DNA from: Haloarcula pellucida
Lineage (GTDB): Archaea; Halobacteriota; Halobacteria; Halobacteriales; Haloarculaceae
Direction: 5' to 3'
NCBI RefSeq assembly: GCF_014647235.1
Contig: NZ_BMOU01000006.1
Span: 124,001 to 188,000, forward strand
DNA: 64,000 nt
Of the stretch, positions 24,951-34,227 are shown piece by piece. Each line of letters begins with the position of its first letter. The stretch's first letter is position 1. Made by a program: the position numbers and the translations under genes. Under the pieces are notes generated by a model that was not told the origin of the DNA, did not search any database, and was given only the letters and a program-made list of their open reading frames with translations.

Positions 24951-26122
24951 TGGCTAGTATCACGATAGACGACGTAACGAAACGGTTCGGCGACGGAGAC
25001 GAGTCGGTCGTCGCGGTCGACGACGTGTCTCTGGACATCGAAGACGGCGAGTTCGTCGTCTTCGTCGGCCCCTCGGGCAGCGGGAAATCGACGCTCATGC
25101 GAATCGTCGCGGGGCTCGAAACGCAGAGCGAGGGCGACGTCGAAATCGGCGACGCCATCGTCAACCAACTCGGGCCGCGTGCGCGAGACATCGCGATGGT
25201 GTTCCAGAACTACGCGCTGTATCCGAACATGACCGTCGAGGAGAACATGTCCTTCGGGCTGAAGATGTCGACGGACATGTCGGCCGACGCCATCGAGCAG
25301 ACCGTCACGTCCACCGCCGAGATGATGGACATCGGGGAACTGCTTGACAACACGCCCGGCGAACTCTCCGGCGGCCAGCAACAGCGCGTGGCGCTGGGCC
25401 GCGCTATCGTCCGCGACCCGAACGTCTTCCTGATGGACGAACCGCTCAGCAACCTCGACGCGAAGCTTCGGGCGGAGATGCGGACCGAAATCAACCGCCT
25501 CCAGAACGACCTCGACGTCACCACGCTGTACGTCACCCACGACCAGACGGAGGCGATGACGATGGGCGACCGACTGGTCGTCCTCAACTACGGCGAACTC
25601 CAGCAGGTCGGCACGCCCTTGGAGTGTTTCTACCGGCCGGCCAACCAGTTCGTCGCCGGCTTCCTCGGGTCGCCCTCGATGAACTTCTTCGAGGGGCACG
25701 TCGAGGGCGGCACCCTCCGGGCCGACGGCTTCGACTTCGACCTGACCGAGCGGATGCAGTCCTCGGTCGAGGGCCGGAGCAACCTCGTGCTGGGCGCACG
25801 GCCCGAGGACATCACGCTCCACGACGAACCCACCAGCGGCCACGAGTTCGAAGCCGTCGTCGACGTCGTCGAACCGATGGGGAGCATCTCCTACGTCTAC
25901 CTGCGCGCGGCCCAGCAGGACGACGACAAGACGTTTATCGTCGAGACGGACGGTCAGCGCCTCATCAGCGAAGGGGCGGAGGTCTACGTCGAGATTCCCG
26001 ACGAGGACGTCCACCTCTTCGACGCCGCCACCGGCGAGACCATCCACCAGCGGAGACTCGACGCTGACGCCGAAATCGCTCTCGAAGAGGGGGTCCAGAC
26101 CGCCAGTAGCTCCGCGAAGTAA
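24950..26122 (+). CDS. Sugar ABC transporter ATPase (MalK/UgpC family)
   Basis: Cytoplasmic ATPase of 390 residues that powers the importer. Walker A GPSGSGKST is at 40-48, signature LSGGQQQR at 139-146, Walker B VFLMDEPLSNLD at 159-170 and the switch histidine in YVTHDQTEA. The C-terminal OB-like TOBE region (about 245-380) marks the MalK/UgpC branch. With the binding protein and two permeases it completes a CUT1 importer, in one operon. The next gene, a class II aldolase, follows after 59 bases. Confidence 0.93.
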   Translation: MASITIDDVTKRFGDGDESVVAVDDVSLDIEDGEFVVFVGPSGSGKSTLMRIVAGLETQSEGDVEIGDAIVNQLGPRARDIAMVFQNYALYPNMTVEENMSFGLKMSTDMSADAIEQTVTSTAEMMDIGELLDNTPGELSGGQQQRVALGRAIVRDPNVFLMDEPLSNLDAKLRAEMRTEINRLQNDLDVTTLYVTHDQTEAMTMGDRLVVLNYGELQQVGTPLECFYRPANQFVAGFLGSPSMNFFEGHVEGGTLRADGFDFDLTERMQSSVEGRSNLVLGARPEDITLHDEPTSGHEFEAVVDVVEPMGSISYVYLRAAQQDDDKTFIVETDGQRLISEGAEVYVEIPDEDVHLFDAATGETIHQRRLDADAEIALEEGVQTASSSAK

Positions 26123-26181
26123 CGCCGGACTGGCCGCTCCGGACGTACCGCTCACCGATTGTCCGATCCACCATCCACCAC

Positions 26182-26835
26182 ATGTCATCACAGAACCTTT
26201 CGTATCACGAGACGCGTAGCGCTATCTGCGAACACGGCCGAAGCCTGCTCGCAGACGACCTGACGACCGGTACCGGCGGGAACCTCAGTGCCCGCCTCGA
26301 CGAGGACCACGTCGCCATCAGTCCCTCGGGGATACCGTACGAGGATATCGAACCGTCGGACGTACCGGTCGTTCGCACGGACGGGACCGTAGTCGAGGGC
26401 GACGTCACTCCCTCCACGGAACTCCCGATGCACCTCGAAGTGTACGAACAGCGCCCCGACGTCGGCGGCGTCGTCCACACGCACTCGCCCTATGCGACCA
26501 CGTTCGCCTCGCTCGGCGAGGCGATTCCGGCCTCGCACTACCTGCTGGCGTTCACCGGGTCCGAGGTGCCAGTCGCCGAGTACGAGACCCACGCGACCCA
26601 AGCCCTCGGGGACGCGGCCGTCGAGGCCCTCGGCGAGGACTACAACGCGACGCTCCTGCGGAACCACGGCGTCCTGACCGCCGACGGGTCGCTGGCGGAG
26701 GCCTACACGGTGGCGCTGATGGTCGAGTACTGCGCCCGCATCCACTATCAGGCCCGCGCTATCGGCGACCCCGAGATCCTCCCAGACGACGAAATCGACC
26801 GCCTGCAGGGCAAACTCGACAGCTACGGGCAGTGA
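26182..26835 (+). CDS. Class II aldolase/adducin family protein (fuculose/rhamnulose-phosphate aldolase type)
   Basis: Zinc aldolase of 217 residues. N-terminal TGTGGNLSARLD and SPSGIPY bind the phosphate. STELPMHLEVYE supplies the catalytic acid. The metal ligands come from VVHTHSPYAT and LLRNHGVL. Family members cleave L-fuculose-1-phosphate or related ketose phosphates into dihydroxyacetone phosphate and an aldehyde, or act on ribulose phosphate. The kinase gene ten bases downstream makes a deoxy-sugar pathway likely. No sugar isomerase is seen in the window. Confidence 0.85.
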   Translation: MSSQNLSYHETRSAICEHGRSLLADDLTTGTGGNLSARLDEDHVAISPSGIPYEDIEPSDVPVVRTDGTVVEGDVTPSTELPMHLEVYEQRPDVGGVVHTHSPYATTFASLGEAIPASHYLLAFTGSEVPVAEYETHATQALGDAAVEALGEDYNATLLRNHGVLTADGSLAEAYTVALMVEYCARIHYQARAIGDPEILPDDEIDRLQGKLDSYGQ

Positions 26836-26845
26836 CTCCCCGCCG

Positions 26846-28306
26846 ATGAACCACGTCGCCATCGACATCGGCGCGAGCGGCGGCACGGTGTATCTCGGCA
26901 CCGTGACGCCCACCGACTTCGACGTTCGCGAGGTCCACCGGTTCGAGAACCGGCCGGTCGAGCGGGACGGCCGCTACGTCTGGGACCTCTCGGCGCTCCG
27001 CGAGCGGATGGTCGACGGCCTCGAAGCCGCGGGCGAACGGGCCGACGACGTCGACACGGTCGGCATCGACACGTGGGGTCTCGACTTCGGCCTGCTCGCC
27101 GACGGCGAGGTACTGCGGGACCCGGTCTCCTACCGGGACCCGGACGCGACGGCCTCGCGCGAGTCGCTGTTCGAGACGGTCGACAGACGCCGGGTGTTCG
27201 AGGCCACCGGCATCACCAACTGGAACACGCCGAACACGCTCTGGCAACTCCACACGCTCGCCCGCGACGAACCGACCCTCCTCGAACGGGCCGACAGCCT
27301 GCTCATGATGCCCCAGTTGCTGACGACACTGCTGGGCGGCCGACCCTGTGGCGAGGTGACCGTCGCTTCGACCACGCAGATGGTCGACCCGAGCGAGCGC
27401 GCGTGGGCCACCGACCTGCTGGAGGAGGTGTCCCTGCCGACCGACTTCCTGCCGCCGCTCGACGAACCCGGCCAGCGACTGGGGCCCGTCGCCGACGACG
27501 TGGCCGAATCACTCCCCTCGACGCCCGACCTCGTCACGCCGGCGAGCCACGACACGGCGGCGGCCGTCGCCGGCCTCCCGCTTGCCGAGGACGCCGCCTT
27601 CCTCAACACCGGGTCGTGGTTCATCCTCGGCGTCGAGCGCGAGGACCCGGTCCGCACCGACCCGGCCTTCGAGCAGGCCGTCTCGAACGAACTCGGCGTC
27701 GACGGGACCGTCCGCCTCTTGAAGAACGTCAACGGCTTCTTCCTGCTCGAAGAGTGCCGCGAGGCGTGGCGCGAGACCGGCGACCCGGTCGACTACGACC
27801 ACCTGCTGTCGGCCGCCCGGAAGGCCGCGGCGCGGGCCGCGCTCGTCGACCCGGACGCGGAAGCGTTCGGCATCGACGCACCGATGCCCGAACAGATCCG
27901 CGCGTACTGCCGGCGGACCGACCAGCCGGTACCGACCGGACAGGGCGGCGTCGTCCGCTGTCTGCTCGACAGTCTCGTGACGAAGACGGCGCTGGAACTG
28001 GACGCCCTCGCGTCGGTCGTCGAGGACCCCCCGTCTAGCATCAACCTCGGCGGCGGCGGCGTCCGCAACGAGTTGTTCTGTCAGTTGCTCGCGGACGCGA
28101 CCGACATGCCCGTCGTCGCCGGGCCGGTCGAGGCGACCGCGGTCGGGAACCTCCTGACGCAAGCGCTCGCCGTCGACACCCTGCCGGACCTCGCGGCCGG
28201 CCGCCGACTCGTCGAGTCGACGTTCCAGACGACGAGATACGCCCCCACTCACACCGAGGGGTGGGGTCGAGCGAAAGAACGGATGGCCGACCTCGCGGCG
28301 GACTGA
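26846..28306 (+). CDS. FGGY carbohydrate kinase (rhamnulokinase/fuculokinase-like)
   Basis: Sugar kinase of 486 residues. The ATP-binding N-terminal motif is AIDIGASGGTVYLG. The segment TVGIDTWGLDFGLL and the SYRDPDA and NTLWQLHTL runs closely recall rhamnulokinase RhaB. SHDTAAAVAGLP and FLNTGSWFILG follow, then the C-terminal SINLGGGGVRNELFCQLLADA that closes the ATP site. It would phosphorylate a ketose such as L-rhamnulose or L-fuculose before cleavage by the aldolase encoded upstream. Exact sugar unproven. Confidence 0.86.
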   Translation: MNHVAIDIGASGGTVYLGTVTPTDFDVREVHRFENRPVERDGRYVWDLSALRERMVDGLEAAGERADDVDTVGIDTWGLDFGLLADGEVLRDPVSYRDPDATASRESLFETVDRRRVFEATGITNWNTPNTLWQLHTLARDEPTLLERADSLLMMPQLLTTLLGGRPCGEVTVASTTQMVDPSERAWATDLLEEVSLPTDFLPPLDEPGQRLGPVADDVAESLPSTPDLVTPASHDTAAAVAGLPLAEDAAFLNTGSWFILGVEREDPVRTDPAFEQAVSNELGVDGTVRLLKNVNGFFLLEECREAWRETGDPVDYDHLLSAARKAAARAALVDPDAEAFGIDAPMPEQIRAYCRRTDQPVPTGQGGVVRCLLDSLVTKTALELDALASVVEDPPSSINLGGGGVRNELFCQLLADATDMPVVAGPVEATAVGNLLTQALAVDTLPDLAAGRRLVESTFQTTRYAPTHTEGWGRAKERMADLAAD

Positions 28307-28346
28307 CGCCGACGCGGTCTCGCTGTCTTTGTAGAAGGACGGTTCG

Positions 28347-29120
28347 TTACCGGGACGTGTACCCGCCGTCGATGACCACCGTGGACCCGGTCACGTACGA
28401 GGAGGCGTCCGACGCGAGGTAGACGACGAGTTCTTTGAGTTCCTCCGGGCGGCCGAGCCGTCCCATCGGCGTGTTCTCCAGCCACGTCTCCTCCATCTCC
28501 GGGTTCTCGGCCAGCACCTCGTCGACGAGGTCCGTGCGCATGTACCCCGGCGCGATAGCGTTGACCCGGACGCCGCGGTCACCCCACTCGACGGCCAGCG
28601 ACTGTGTCAGCATCCGCACCCCGGCTTTCGTGGTGTTGTAGCTGGCCTGCTTCTGGGGGACGTTGACGTCGAACCCGGACATCGAGGAGATGTTGACGAT
28701 GCGTCCCTCGCCGCGTTCGAGCATCTGCCGGCCGACGTGTTTGGCACAGAGGAAGACGCCGTCTAAGTTGACGGCGACCACGCGCCGCCACGAGTCGATG
28801 CCCGTCTCCTCGGCCGGTGAGTTCTCGACGATGCCCGCGTTGTTGACGAGGACGTCTATCGGTCCGAGTCGGTCCGTCACGTCCTCGACCATCGCCTCGA
28901 CCGACGCCTCGTCTGTGACGTCGACTTCCGTGGCGACGACCTCGGTCTCGCCGTCGAGTTCGGCCGCCGTCGCGTCGGCCTTCTCGCGGTTCACGTCGGC
29001 GATGGCGACGTCGGCGCCCATCTCCGCGAGGCCGCTCGCCATTTGCTTTCCGAGTCCCTGTGCTGCGCCGGTGACGATAGCCGTCTCTCCGTCGAGGGAG
29101 AAACTGTCGACTACACTCAT
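28347..29120 (-). CDS. Short-chain dehydrogenase/reductase (SDR)
   Basis: NAD(P)-dependent oxidoreductase of 257 residues. The Rossmann glycine motif is TGAAQGLGKQMA near residues 16-27. The NNAG motif, catalytic Ser in ISSMSG, and the YNTTK (Tyr-x-x-x-Lys) pair are present, with the classical SDR end SSYVTGSTVVIDGGYTSR. Resembles gluconate 5-dehydrogenase and sugar dehydrogenases. ATG at 29120 gives the normal family length. It converges with the kinase gene and is divergent from the dehydratase gene, so it forms part of the locus but on its own transcript. Confidence 0.87.
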   Translation of the reverse strand: MSVVDSFSLDGETAIVTGAAQGLGKQMASGLAEMGADVAIADVNREKADATAAELDGETEVVATEVDVTDEASVEAMVEDVTDRLGPIDVLVNNAGIVENSPAEETGIDSWRRVVAVNLDGVFLCAKHVGRQMLERGEGRIVNISSMSGFDVNVPQKQASYNTTKAGVRMLTQSLAVEWGDRGVRVNAIAPGYMRTDLVDEVLAENPEMEETWLENTPMGRLGRPEELKELVVYLASDASSYVTGSTVVIDGGYTSR

Positions 29121-29246
29121 GCGAACGGTCGTGCTAGTGATTTCCACGGTGATAAAACTATACATTCACTGACGTACTCGGCCCGGTCGAACGCCGTCGC
29201 CGTGGCGACCTGTCGTTTGAAGTGGGCACCTCGCCATGTCCTACGT

Positions 29247-30398
29247 ATGCAAATCACCGATTACGAACTGTTCGCCGTTCCGCCCCGGTGGTTACTGCTC
29301 AAGCTTGAGACCGACGAGGGGCTGATCGGCTGGGGCGAGCCGATCATTCAGGGGCGACTGGAGACGGTGCGGGCGGCCGTCGGCGAACTCATCGAGGGGT
29401 ACCTCCTCGGGACGGACCCGCTTCGGACGGAGTACCACTGGCGAAAGCTCTACCAGAGCGGCTACTTCCGCGGTGGGCCGGTGCTGATGAGCGCCCTCGC
29501 CGGCATCGATCAGGCGCTGTGGGACGTCAAGGGTCGCCACTACGGCGCTCCGGTCCACGAGTTGCTAGGGGGGCACGTCCGGGACCGGCTGCTCGTCCAC
29601 CAGTGGATCGGCGGGGCCGGTCCCGAGGACATCGCCAAGTCCGCAGCGCAGGACTACGCTCGCGGCTACCGCGCGTTCAAACTCAACAATCCGCGAGAGT
29701 TCCGCCCGTTAGAGACGACCGCGGCCATCGACCGCGCCGTCGAACGGGTGGCGGCACTCAGAGACACCGTCGGGGACGACGCGCTCGTCGGCGTGGACTT
29801 CCACGGCCGCGTCTCGAAGCCGATGGCCCTCGAACTCCTCCGTCGGCTGGAACCGTACAACCTGATGTTCGCCGACCAACCGCTGACACCCGAACACGGC
29901 GAGGCCTTCGCCGCCCTCAACGACCGGACGAGCGTCCCCGTCTCGACTGGCGAACGCCTCTACTCCCGATACGACTTCAAGCCCCTGCTGGTCGACGACG
30001 CCGTCTCGGTCATCCAACCGGACGTCACGCACGTCGGCGGCATCAGCGAGATGCGCAAGGTGGCGTCCATGGCGGAGGCCTTCGACGTGGCCGTCGTCCC
30101 GCACTGTCCGCTCGGCCCCGTCGCATTCGCCGCCAGCCTGCAGGTGGGCTTTGCGTCCCAGAACGTCGTCGTACAGGAACAGGACCTCGAACTCCACGAC
30201 CCGGAATCGAGTCAGCGTCTCGCCCTGCTCGAAGACCCCGAGACGTTCCAGTTCGAGGACGGCTACGTCGAGCGACCGACCGGACCGGGACTCGGCATCG
30301 AAGTCGACGAGGCGTACGTCCGGCAAAAGGCACAGACAGAAGTCAACTGGTACAATCCGGTGTGGCACCACGAGGACGGAAGCATCGCCGAGTGGTGA
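29247..30398 (+). CDS. Enolase-superfamily sugar acid dehydratase (D-galactonate dehydratase-like)
   Basis: Dehydratase of 383 residues, the same length as Escherichia coli DgoD and recalled to match it along the whole chain (PPRWLLLKLETDEGLIGWGEP; FRGGPVLMSALAGIDQALWD; VVPHCPLGPVAFAAS; ends HEDGSIAEW). By alignment from memory the acid/base residues are His186 and the His of VPHCPLGP. Metal ligands would be Asp184, Asp210 and Glu236. Position 210 is Glu in E. coli DgoD. It removes water from an aldonate to give a 2-keto-3-deoxy acid. True substrate may be another six-carbon aldonate. Confidence 0.82.
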   Translation: MQITDYELFAVPPRWLLLKLETDEGLIGWGEPIIQGRLETVRAAVGELIEGYLLGTDPLRTEYHWRKLYQSGYFRGGPVLMSALAGIDQALWDVKGRHYGAPVHELLGGHVRDRLLVHQWIGGAGPEDIAKSAAQDYARGYRAFKLNNPREFRPLETTAAIDRAVERVAALRDTVGDDALVGVDFHGRVSKPMALELLRRLEPYNLMFADQPLTPEHGEAFAALNDRTSVPVSTGERLYSRYDFKPLLVDDAVSVIQPDVTHVGGISEMRKVASMAEAFDVAVVPHCPLGPVAFAASLQVGFASQNVVVQEQDLELHDPESSQRLALLEDPETFQFEDGYVERPTGPGLGIEVDEAYVRQKAQTEVNWYNPVWHHEDGSIAEW

Positions 30399-30444
30399 CT
30401 GCGCACCCCCTGTCTTTTAGTATCTATGCGGCGTGTTGTCGGTC

Positions 30445-31476
30445 ATGCGAACCGCAGTGTTAGTCGAACCTACCGAGTTCGAACTCCAAGACCGTTCCGA
30501 ACCGTCCCCCGGCCCCGACGACGTCCTCGTCGCCATCAGAGACGTCGGCATCTGCGGGTCGGACGTCCACTACTACGAACACGGCCGCATCGGCGACTAC
30601 GTCGTCGAGGATCCACTCGTTCTCGGCCACGAGAGTGCCGGCGAAGTGGTCGCGGTCGGCGAGAACGTCACCGGACTGGAAGCGGGCGACCGGGTCGCCC
30701 TCGAACCGGGCGTCCCCTGTCGCCGCTGTGCCCACTGCAAGCGCGGCGACTATCACCTCTGTGAAGACGTTACGTTCATGGCGACACCGCCACACGACGG
30801 CGCGTTCGCCGAGTACGTCTCGTGGCCGGCGGACTTCGCCTACGAACTGCCCGATTCCGTCTCCACCGCCGAGGGAGCGCTCTGTGAGCCTCTCTCGGTC
30901 GGTATCCACGCCTGCCGCCGCGGGGACGTCGGGACGGGCGATACTGTGCTGGTCACCGGTGCCGGCCCCATCGGCTTACTAGTGATGGAGGCCGCACGCG
31001 CCGCGGGCGCGACGGACGTCATCGTCACCGACGTGGTCGCCGAGAAACTGTCGCTCGCAGCCGAGCGCGGGGCGGACGTAACCGTCGACGTCACCGAGAC
31101 GGACCTCGAATCGGCCGTCGAGGAGTACACCGACGGCGTCGGTGCGGACGTCGTCGTCGAAGCGTCGGGGGCCGAACCCTCCATCAGGTCGACGCTCGAC
31201 GCCGTCCGGCGGGGCGGCACCGTCGTCCTCGTCGGACTGGCAGACGAGGCCACCGTTCCGTTCGACGTGCTCGAAGTCATCGACAACGAGATAGACGTCC
31301 ACGGGTCGTTTCGTTATAAGAACACCTACGACGCGGCCGTGGATTTGCTCGCCGACGGCGTCGTCGACGTGGCGGGCATCATCGACTTCGAGTCCTCGCT
31401 CGACGCCATCGACGACGCCTTCCAACGGGCGATGGAGCCAGCCGTCGTCAAGGGCATGATCACGTTCGAGTCCTGA
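30445..31476 (+). CDS. Zinc-dependent polyol/sugar dehydrogenase
   Basis: MDR-superfamily dehydrogenase of 343 residues. GICGSDVHYYEHGRIG and LGHESAGEV provide the catalytic zinc site, CRRCAHCKRGDYHLC the structural zinc, and VLVTGAGPIGLLVMEAA the Rossmann fold. Closest by eye to sorbitol/xylitol and L-threonine dehydrogenases. ATG at 30445 is chosen over a start four codons upstream because MRTAVLVEP is the normal N-terminus. Follows the dehydratase on the same strand by 46 bases and differs clearly from the dehydrogenase at 20178-21212. Confidence 0.88.
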   Translation: MRTAVLVEPTEFELQDRSEPSPGPDDVLVAIRDVGICGSDVHYYEHGRIGDYVVEDPLVLGHESAGEVVAVGENVTGLEAGDRVALEPGVPCRRCAHCKRGDYHLCEDVTFMATPPHDGAFAEYVSWPADFAYELPDSVSTAEGALCEPLSVGIHACRRGDVGTGDTVLVTGAGPIGLLVMEAARAAGATDVIVTDVVAEKLSLAAERGADVTVDVTETDLESAVEEYTDGVGADVVVEASGAEPSIRSTLDAVRRGGTVVLVGLADEATVPFDVLEVIDNEIDVHGSFRYKNTYDAAVDLLADGVVDVAGIIDFESSLDAIDDAFQRAMEPAVVKGMITFES

Positions 31477-31892
31477 AAGCGCCGAGATAGACGCATAAAG
31501 GGGGCAAGCAATCACAAAAAGACATTTTCAGAACCAGAATCATGGGAAGAGGGCCTACAGAAGTCGAATGACTCGAATTATGGGTCCACAACTCCGGAGT
31601 TTGTTGTCATACGTGGGCAAAAATTCGCGGACCTCTCGTGACGTATCGCCTCGATCTGTGCCCGTGACGGCCGAGGCGCTTCCGGGATATCTGCGATGGT
31701 GCTCGGATGGCGTGTGGCGACGTTTCGCCCGTCGGCTGCTGTCAGTCGCTCCCGAACCGACGTCTGCGACTCCGCGGGCGAGTCTCTGTCGGAACGATCC
31801 GTCGACCGGACAGGCCGCATCGCTGTCGTCGGATTCCTGTCCGCTGGGAACGTCGCCGGCCCGTTATATATGGGGCGTTCGTCCGTCCAGAT
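31477..31892. other. Intergenic region with the promoter of the hydroxyacid dehydrogenase gene
   Basis: 416 bases. Only its end is interpretable: the TATA box ttatatat at 31864-31871 is centred 26 bases before the ATG at 31893. The AT-rich stretch 31497-31545, just after the dehydrogenase gene, may help end its transcript. No gene or RNA was recognised in the rest. Confidence 0.55.
31864..31871 (+). promoter_or_regulatory. TATA box, leaderless 2-hydroxyacid dehydrogenase gene
   Basis: ttatatat centred 26 bases before the ATG at 31893. This spacing decides the start: longer in-frame readings would begin upstream of transcription. Confidence 0.7.
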
Positions 31893-32855
31893 ATGCCACG
31901 AGTGGTCGCCAGCGACGATCCGATGATAGACACCGCGTTGCTCCGCGAGAAACTGGACGCCGAGGTAGTCGCCGCCGAGACGGACGACGAGGCCGCACTG
32001 GCCGCGGCGGCCGAAGGGGCCGACGCGCTCGTCGTCGACGTGAACACGCCCGTGACGGCGGCGGTTCTCGACGAACTCGACGACCTGCGAATCGTCGCCC
32101 GCGCGGGGGTCGGCATCGACAACGTCGACGTGGGCGCGGCAGCCGAGAACGGCGTGCAGGTCACCAACGTCCCCGAGTACTGCACCGACGAGGTGGCGAC
32201 CCACACGGTGACGCTCCTGCTCGACTGTATCCGCACCGTCGCCGCCTACGACCGGGACGTCCGGAACGGCAACTGGGGTTGGGAACGCACCCGTCCCGTC
32301 CACCGGGTGCGCGGCCGGACGCTCGGACTGGTCTCTTTCGGCCCCATCGCCCGCCGCGTCCGCGAGCAGGTCCGTGGATTCGACCTCGACGTGGTCGCCT
32401 ACGACCCCTACGTCGACGAGACTGACATGGCCGAGGCCGGCGTCGAGAAGGTCACGCTTGACGACCTATACGAGCGCGCGGACTACGTCTCCCTGCACGC
32501 ACCGCTGACCGACGACACCCGCGGGATGGTCGACGCCGGGGCGCTCGAGGCGATGCAGGACCACGCCGTCCTCGTCAACACCGGCCGTGGCGGCCTGATC
32601 GACGAGGAAGCCCTGCTCGACGCCCTTCGGAACGAGGCCATCGCGGCCGCCGGACTGGACGTCCTCTGTCAGGAACCGCCGGAACCCGACCACCCACTGA
32701 CCGGACTGGACAACTGTATCGTCACGCCGCACGCGGCGTGGTACTCCGAGGAGGCCCGCGAGGAACTGAACGCCACCGTCGCCGCCAACGTCCGGGCGGC
32801 ACTGGCCGGCGAGACGCCGCCGGACTACATCGACCCGGACACCGACTGGCTCTGA
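31893..32855 (+). CDS. D-2-hydroxyacid dehydrogenase (C-terminal-binding-protein-like)
   Basis: NAD-dependent dehydrogenase of 320 residues. The substrate domain has VARAGVGIDNVDV. The NAD-binding domain has a dinucleotide motif that reads LGLVSFGPIARRV (the usual third Gly is replaced) and VNTGRGGLIDEEALLDAL. The catalytic Arg, Glu and His can be placed at RAGVG, CQEPPEPDHP and VTPHAAW. Reduces or oxidises 2-keto/2-hydroxy acids. In this locus it could handle lactaldehyde-derived lactate, pyruvate-like intermediates or glycerate (inference). Probably leaderless. Confidence 0.86.
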   Translation: MPRVVASDDPMIDTALLREKLDAEVVAAETDDEAALAAAAEGADALVVDVNTPVTAAVLDELDDLRIVARAGVGIDNVDVGAAAENGVQVTNVPEYCTDEVATHTVTLLLDCIRTVAAYDRDVRNGNWGWERTRPVHRVRGRTLGLVSFGPIARRVREQVRGFDLDVVAYDPYVDETDMAEAGVEKVTLDDLYERADYVSLHAPLTDDTRGMVDAGALEAMQDHAVLVNTGRGGLIDEEALLDALRNEAIAAAGLDVLCQEPPEPDHPLTGLDNCIVTPHAAWYSEEAREELNATVAANVRAALAGETPPDYIDPDTDWL

Positions 32856-32862
32856 GCCTCGG

Positions 32863-33237
32863 TCAGCACGAGTCGAACGCCCGGCGCTCGCTCCCCAGCG
32901 AGTCGCCGCGGGTGAGCGTCGTCCGGACGTCGTATGCGAGGTTACGGAGGTAGGCCTCGACGCCGGGGTCGCAGGTTCCGGCGCGTCTGGCCTGTCGGTA
33001 GTCACAGCACAGCGCGACGGGCAGGGTAGGGAGGACGAACACGCCGGCGACGGCGACGCCGAGTGCTAACGGATGCCCTGCGGGAACGACCAGCGCCGCC
33101 CCGAGAAGGAGCGCCCACAGGATGGCGCCGTGGACGACGGTGGGGCGCCAATTGTGGGCCGGCAACCGGCCCCGGGACGCGTCACTCGCCGTCGATTCGC
33201 GCTCCCGTCGGGGCGGTTTCGATGGTTCGCACGACAT
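32863..33237 (-). CDS. Small two-helix membrane protein, unknown function
   Basis: Protein of 124 residues with a basic N-terminus, two hydrophobic helices (about 37-52 and 57-75), a CCDYRQARRAG turn and a hydrophilic C-terminus ending in FDSC. No family recognised. It converges with the hydroxyacid dehydrogenase gene, leaving seven bases between stops. Confidence 0.6.
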   Translation of the reverse strand: MSCEPSKPPRRERESTASDASRGRLPAHNWRPTVVHGAILWALLLGAALVVPAGHPLALGVAVAGVFVLPTLPVALCCDYRQARRAGTCDPGVEAYLRNLAYDVRTTLTRGDSLGSERRAFDSC

Positions 33238-33299
33238 ACGCTATCGGACGGGATCCATCGGTATGACTGCCCGTTCGGCACACGCCGAAATCGTCCGTG

Positions 33300-33307
33300 G
33301 ATATAAG
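33300..33307 (+). promoter_or_regulatory. TATA box, leaderless HTH-10 regulator gene
   Basis: gatataag lies about 28 bases before the ATG at 33332 and supports that start against longer in-frame readings. Confidence 0.65.
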
Positions 33308-33331
33308 CCGCTCCGCGGAGTAGGAGCGCCA

Positions 33332-34117
33332 ATGCGCGAGTTCATCTTCACCATCGACTACGAACGCGGGGTCGACCCCCTGATGGACGTGTTCATCGAC
33401 TACCCGGAGACCCACTCCCGGACGATCGCCTGTAACGTCACGAACGACGGGATGTGGCGGCTGGAACGGGTCGCCGGCACGGAGGCGGCGCTCGACAGAC
33501 TCGACGAGGTCTTCGACGGCCCCGTCCAGTGCACGGAGTGCATCGGCACCCGGGACTGTGATACCGAGTGGCACTACAAGGTCATCGCCTCGGAGAAGGG
33601 GCGCCGCACCGTCTACAGCTATCGCTCGGAGGCCGGCGACTGTCACTCTATCCCGCGACTGGCTATCGAACACGTCGGCAACGGCGTCCTCTGTGAGACG
33701 GAACGCCGCGGCAGCCGCTGTGAGTGGCGCCTGCTGCTGTGTAGCGACGAGGGCGTCGACGACCTGTTCGGCGCGCTGGAGACGGAACTTCGCCCCGGTC
33801 TGACCGTCGAGTTCCGGCAGTTGGGCGAGCCGTCCTACTGGACCGACGAGTCGGTGACGCTGGCCGAACTCCCGCCGGAACAGCAGGCCGCCGTCGAAGC
33901 GGCGGTCGAATACGGCTACTACCGCACCCCGAGGGACGTCTCGCTGACCGACCTCGCCGAGAAACTCGACGTCTCCCGGTCGACCCTGCAGTACCGCCTC
34001 CAGCGGGCCGAGGCGTGGATCGTCCGCTCGTTCGTCACGCGGTCGATGGGACCGGTCGACGCCGACGAATCGGTCGCGGAGGGGACCCGTCTGCGGGTCG
34101 GCCGCTCGGGTGTGTGA
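33332..34117 (+). CDS. HTH-10 (bacterio-opsin activator-type) transcriptional regulator
   Basis: Regulator of 261 residues. The C-terminal HTH-10 domain (about 183-245) reads LPPEQQAAVEAAVEYGYY and then PRDVSLTDLAEKLDVSRSTLQYRLQRAE. The N-terminal part (about 1-175) is a sensor-like domain rich in cysteine and histidine (CTECIGTRDCD, GDCH, LLLCSD), typical of single-domain Bat relatives without PAS or GAF. It might respond to redox or a metal (inference). Target unknown. The gene precedes a TFB gene by 110 bases on the same strand. Confidence 0.82.
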   Translation: MREFIFTIDYERGVDPLMDVFIDYPETHSRTIACNVTNDGMWRLERVAGTEAALDRLDEVFDGPVQCTECIGTRDCDTEWHYKVIASEKGRRTVYSYRSEAGDCHSIPRLAIEHVGNGVLCETERRGSRCEWRLLLCSDEGVDDLFGALETELRPGLTVEFRQLGEPSYWTDESVTLAELPPEQQAAVEAAVEYGYYRTPRDVSLTDLAEKLDVSRSTLQYRLQRAEAWIVRSFVTRSMGPVDADESVAEGTRLRVGRSGV

Positions 34118-34227
34118 ACGACTACCAACAGCCTTTGGCATACGCCGAACTAGTGCTGATACTGGTAGCACGTTTCTACTGTGGTACGCACGCGGGTGGT
34201 GGCGTCACCGCTCGCCCTTCACCTATC

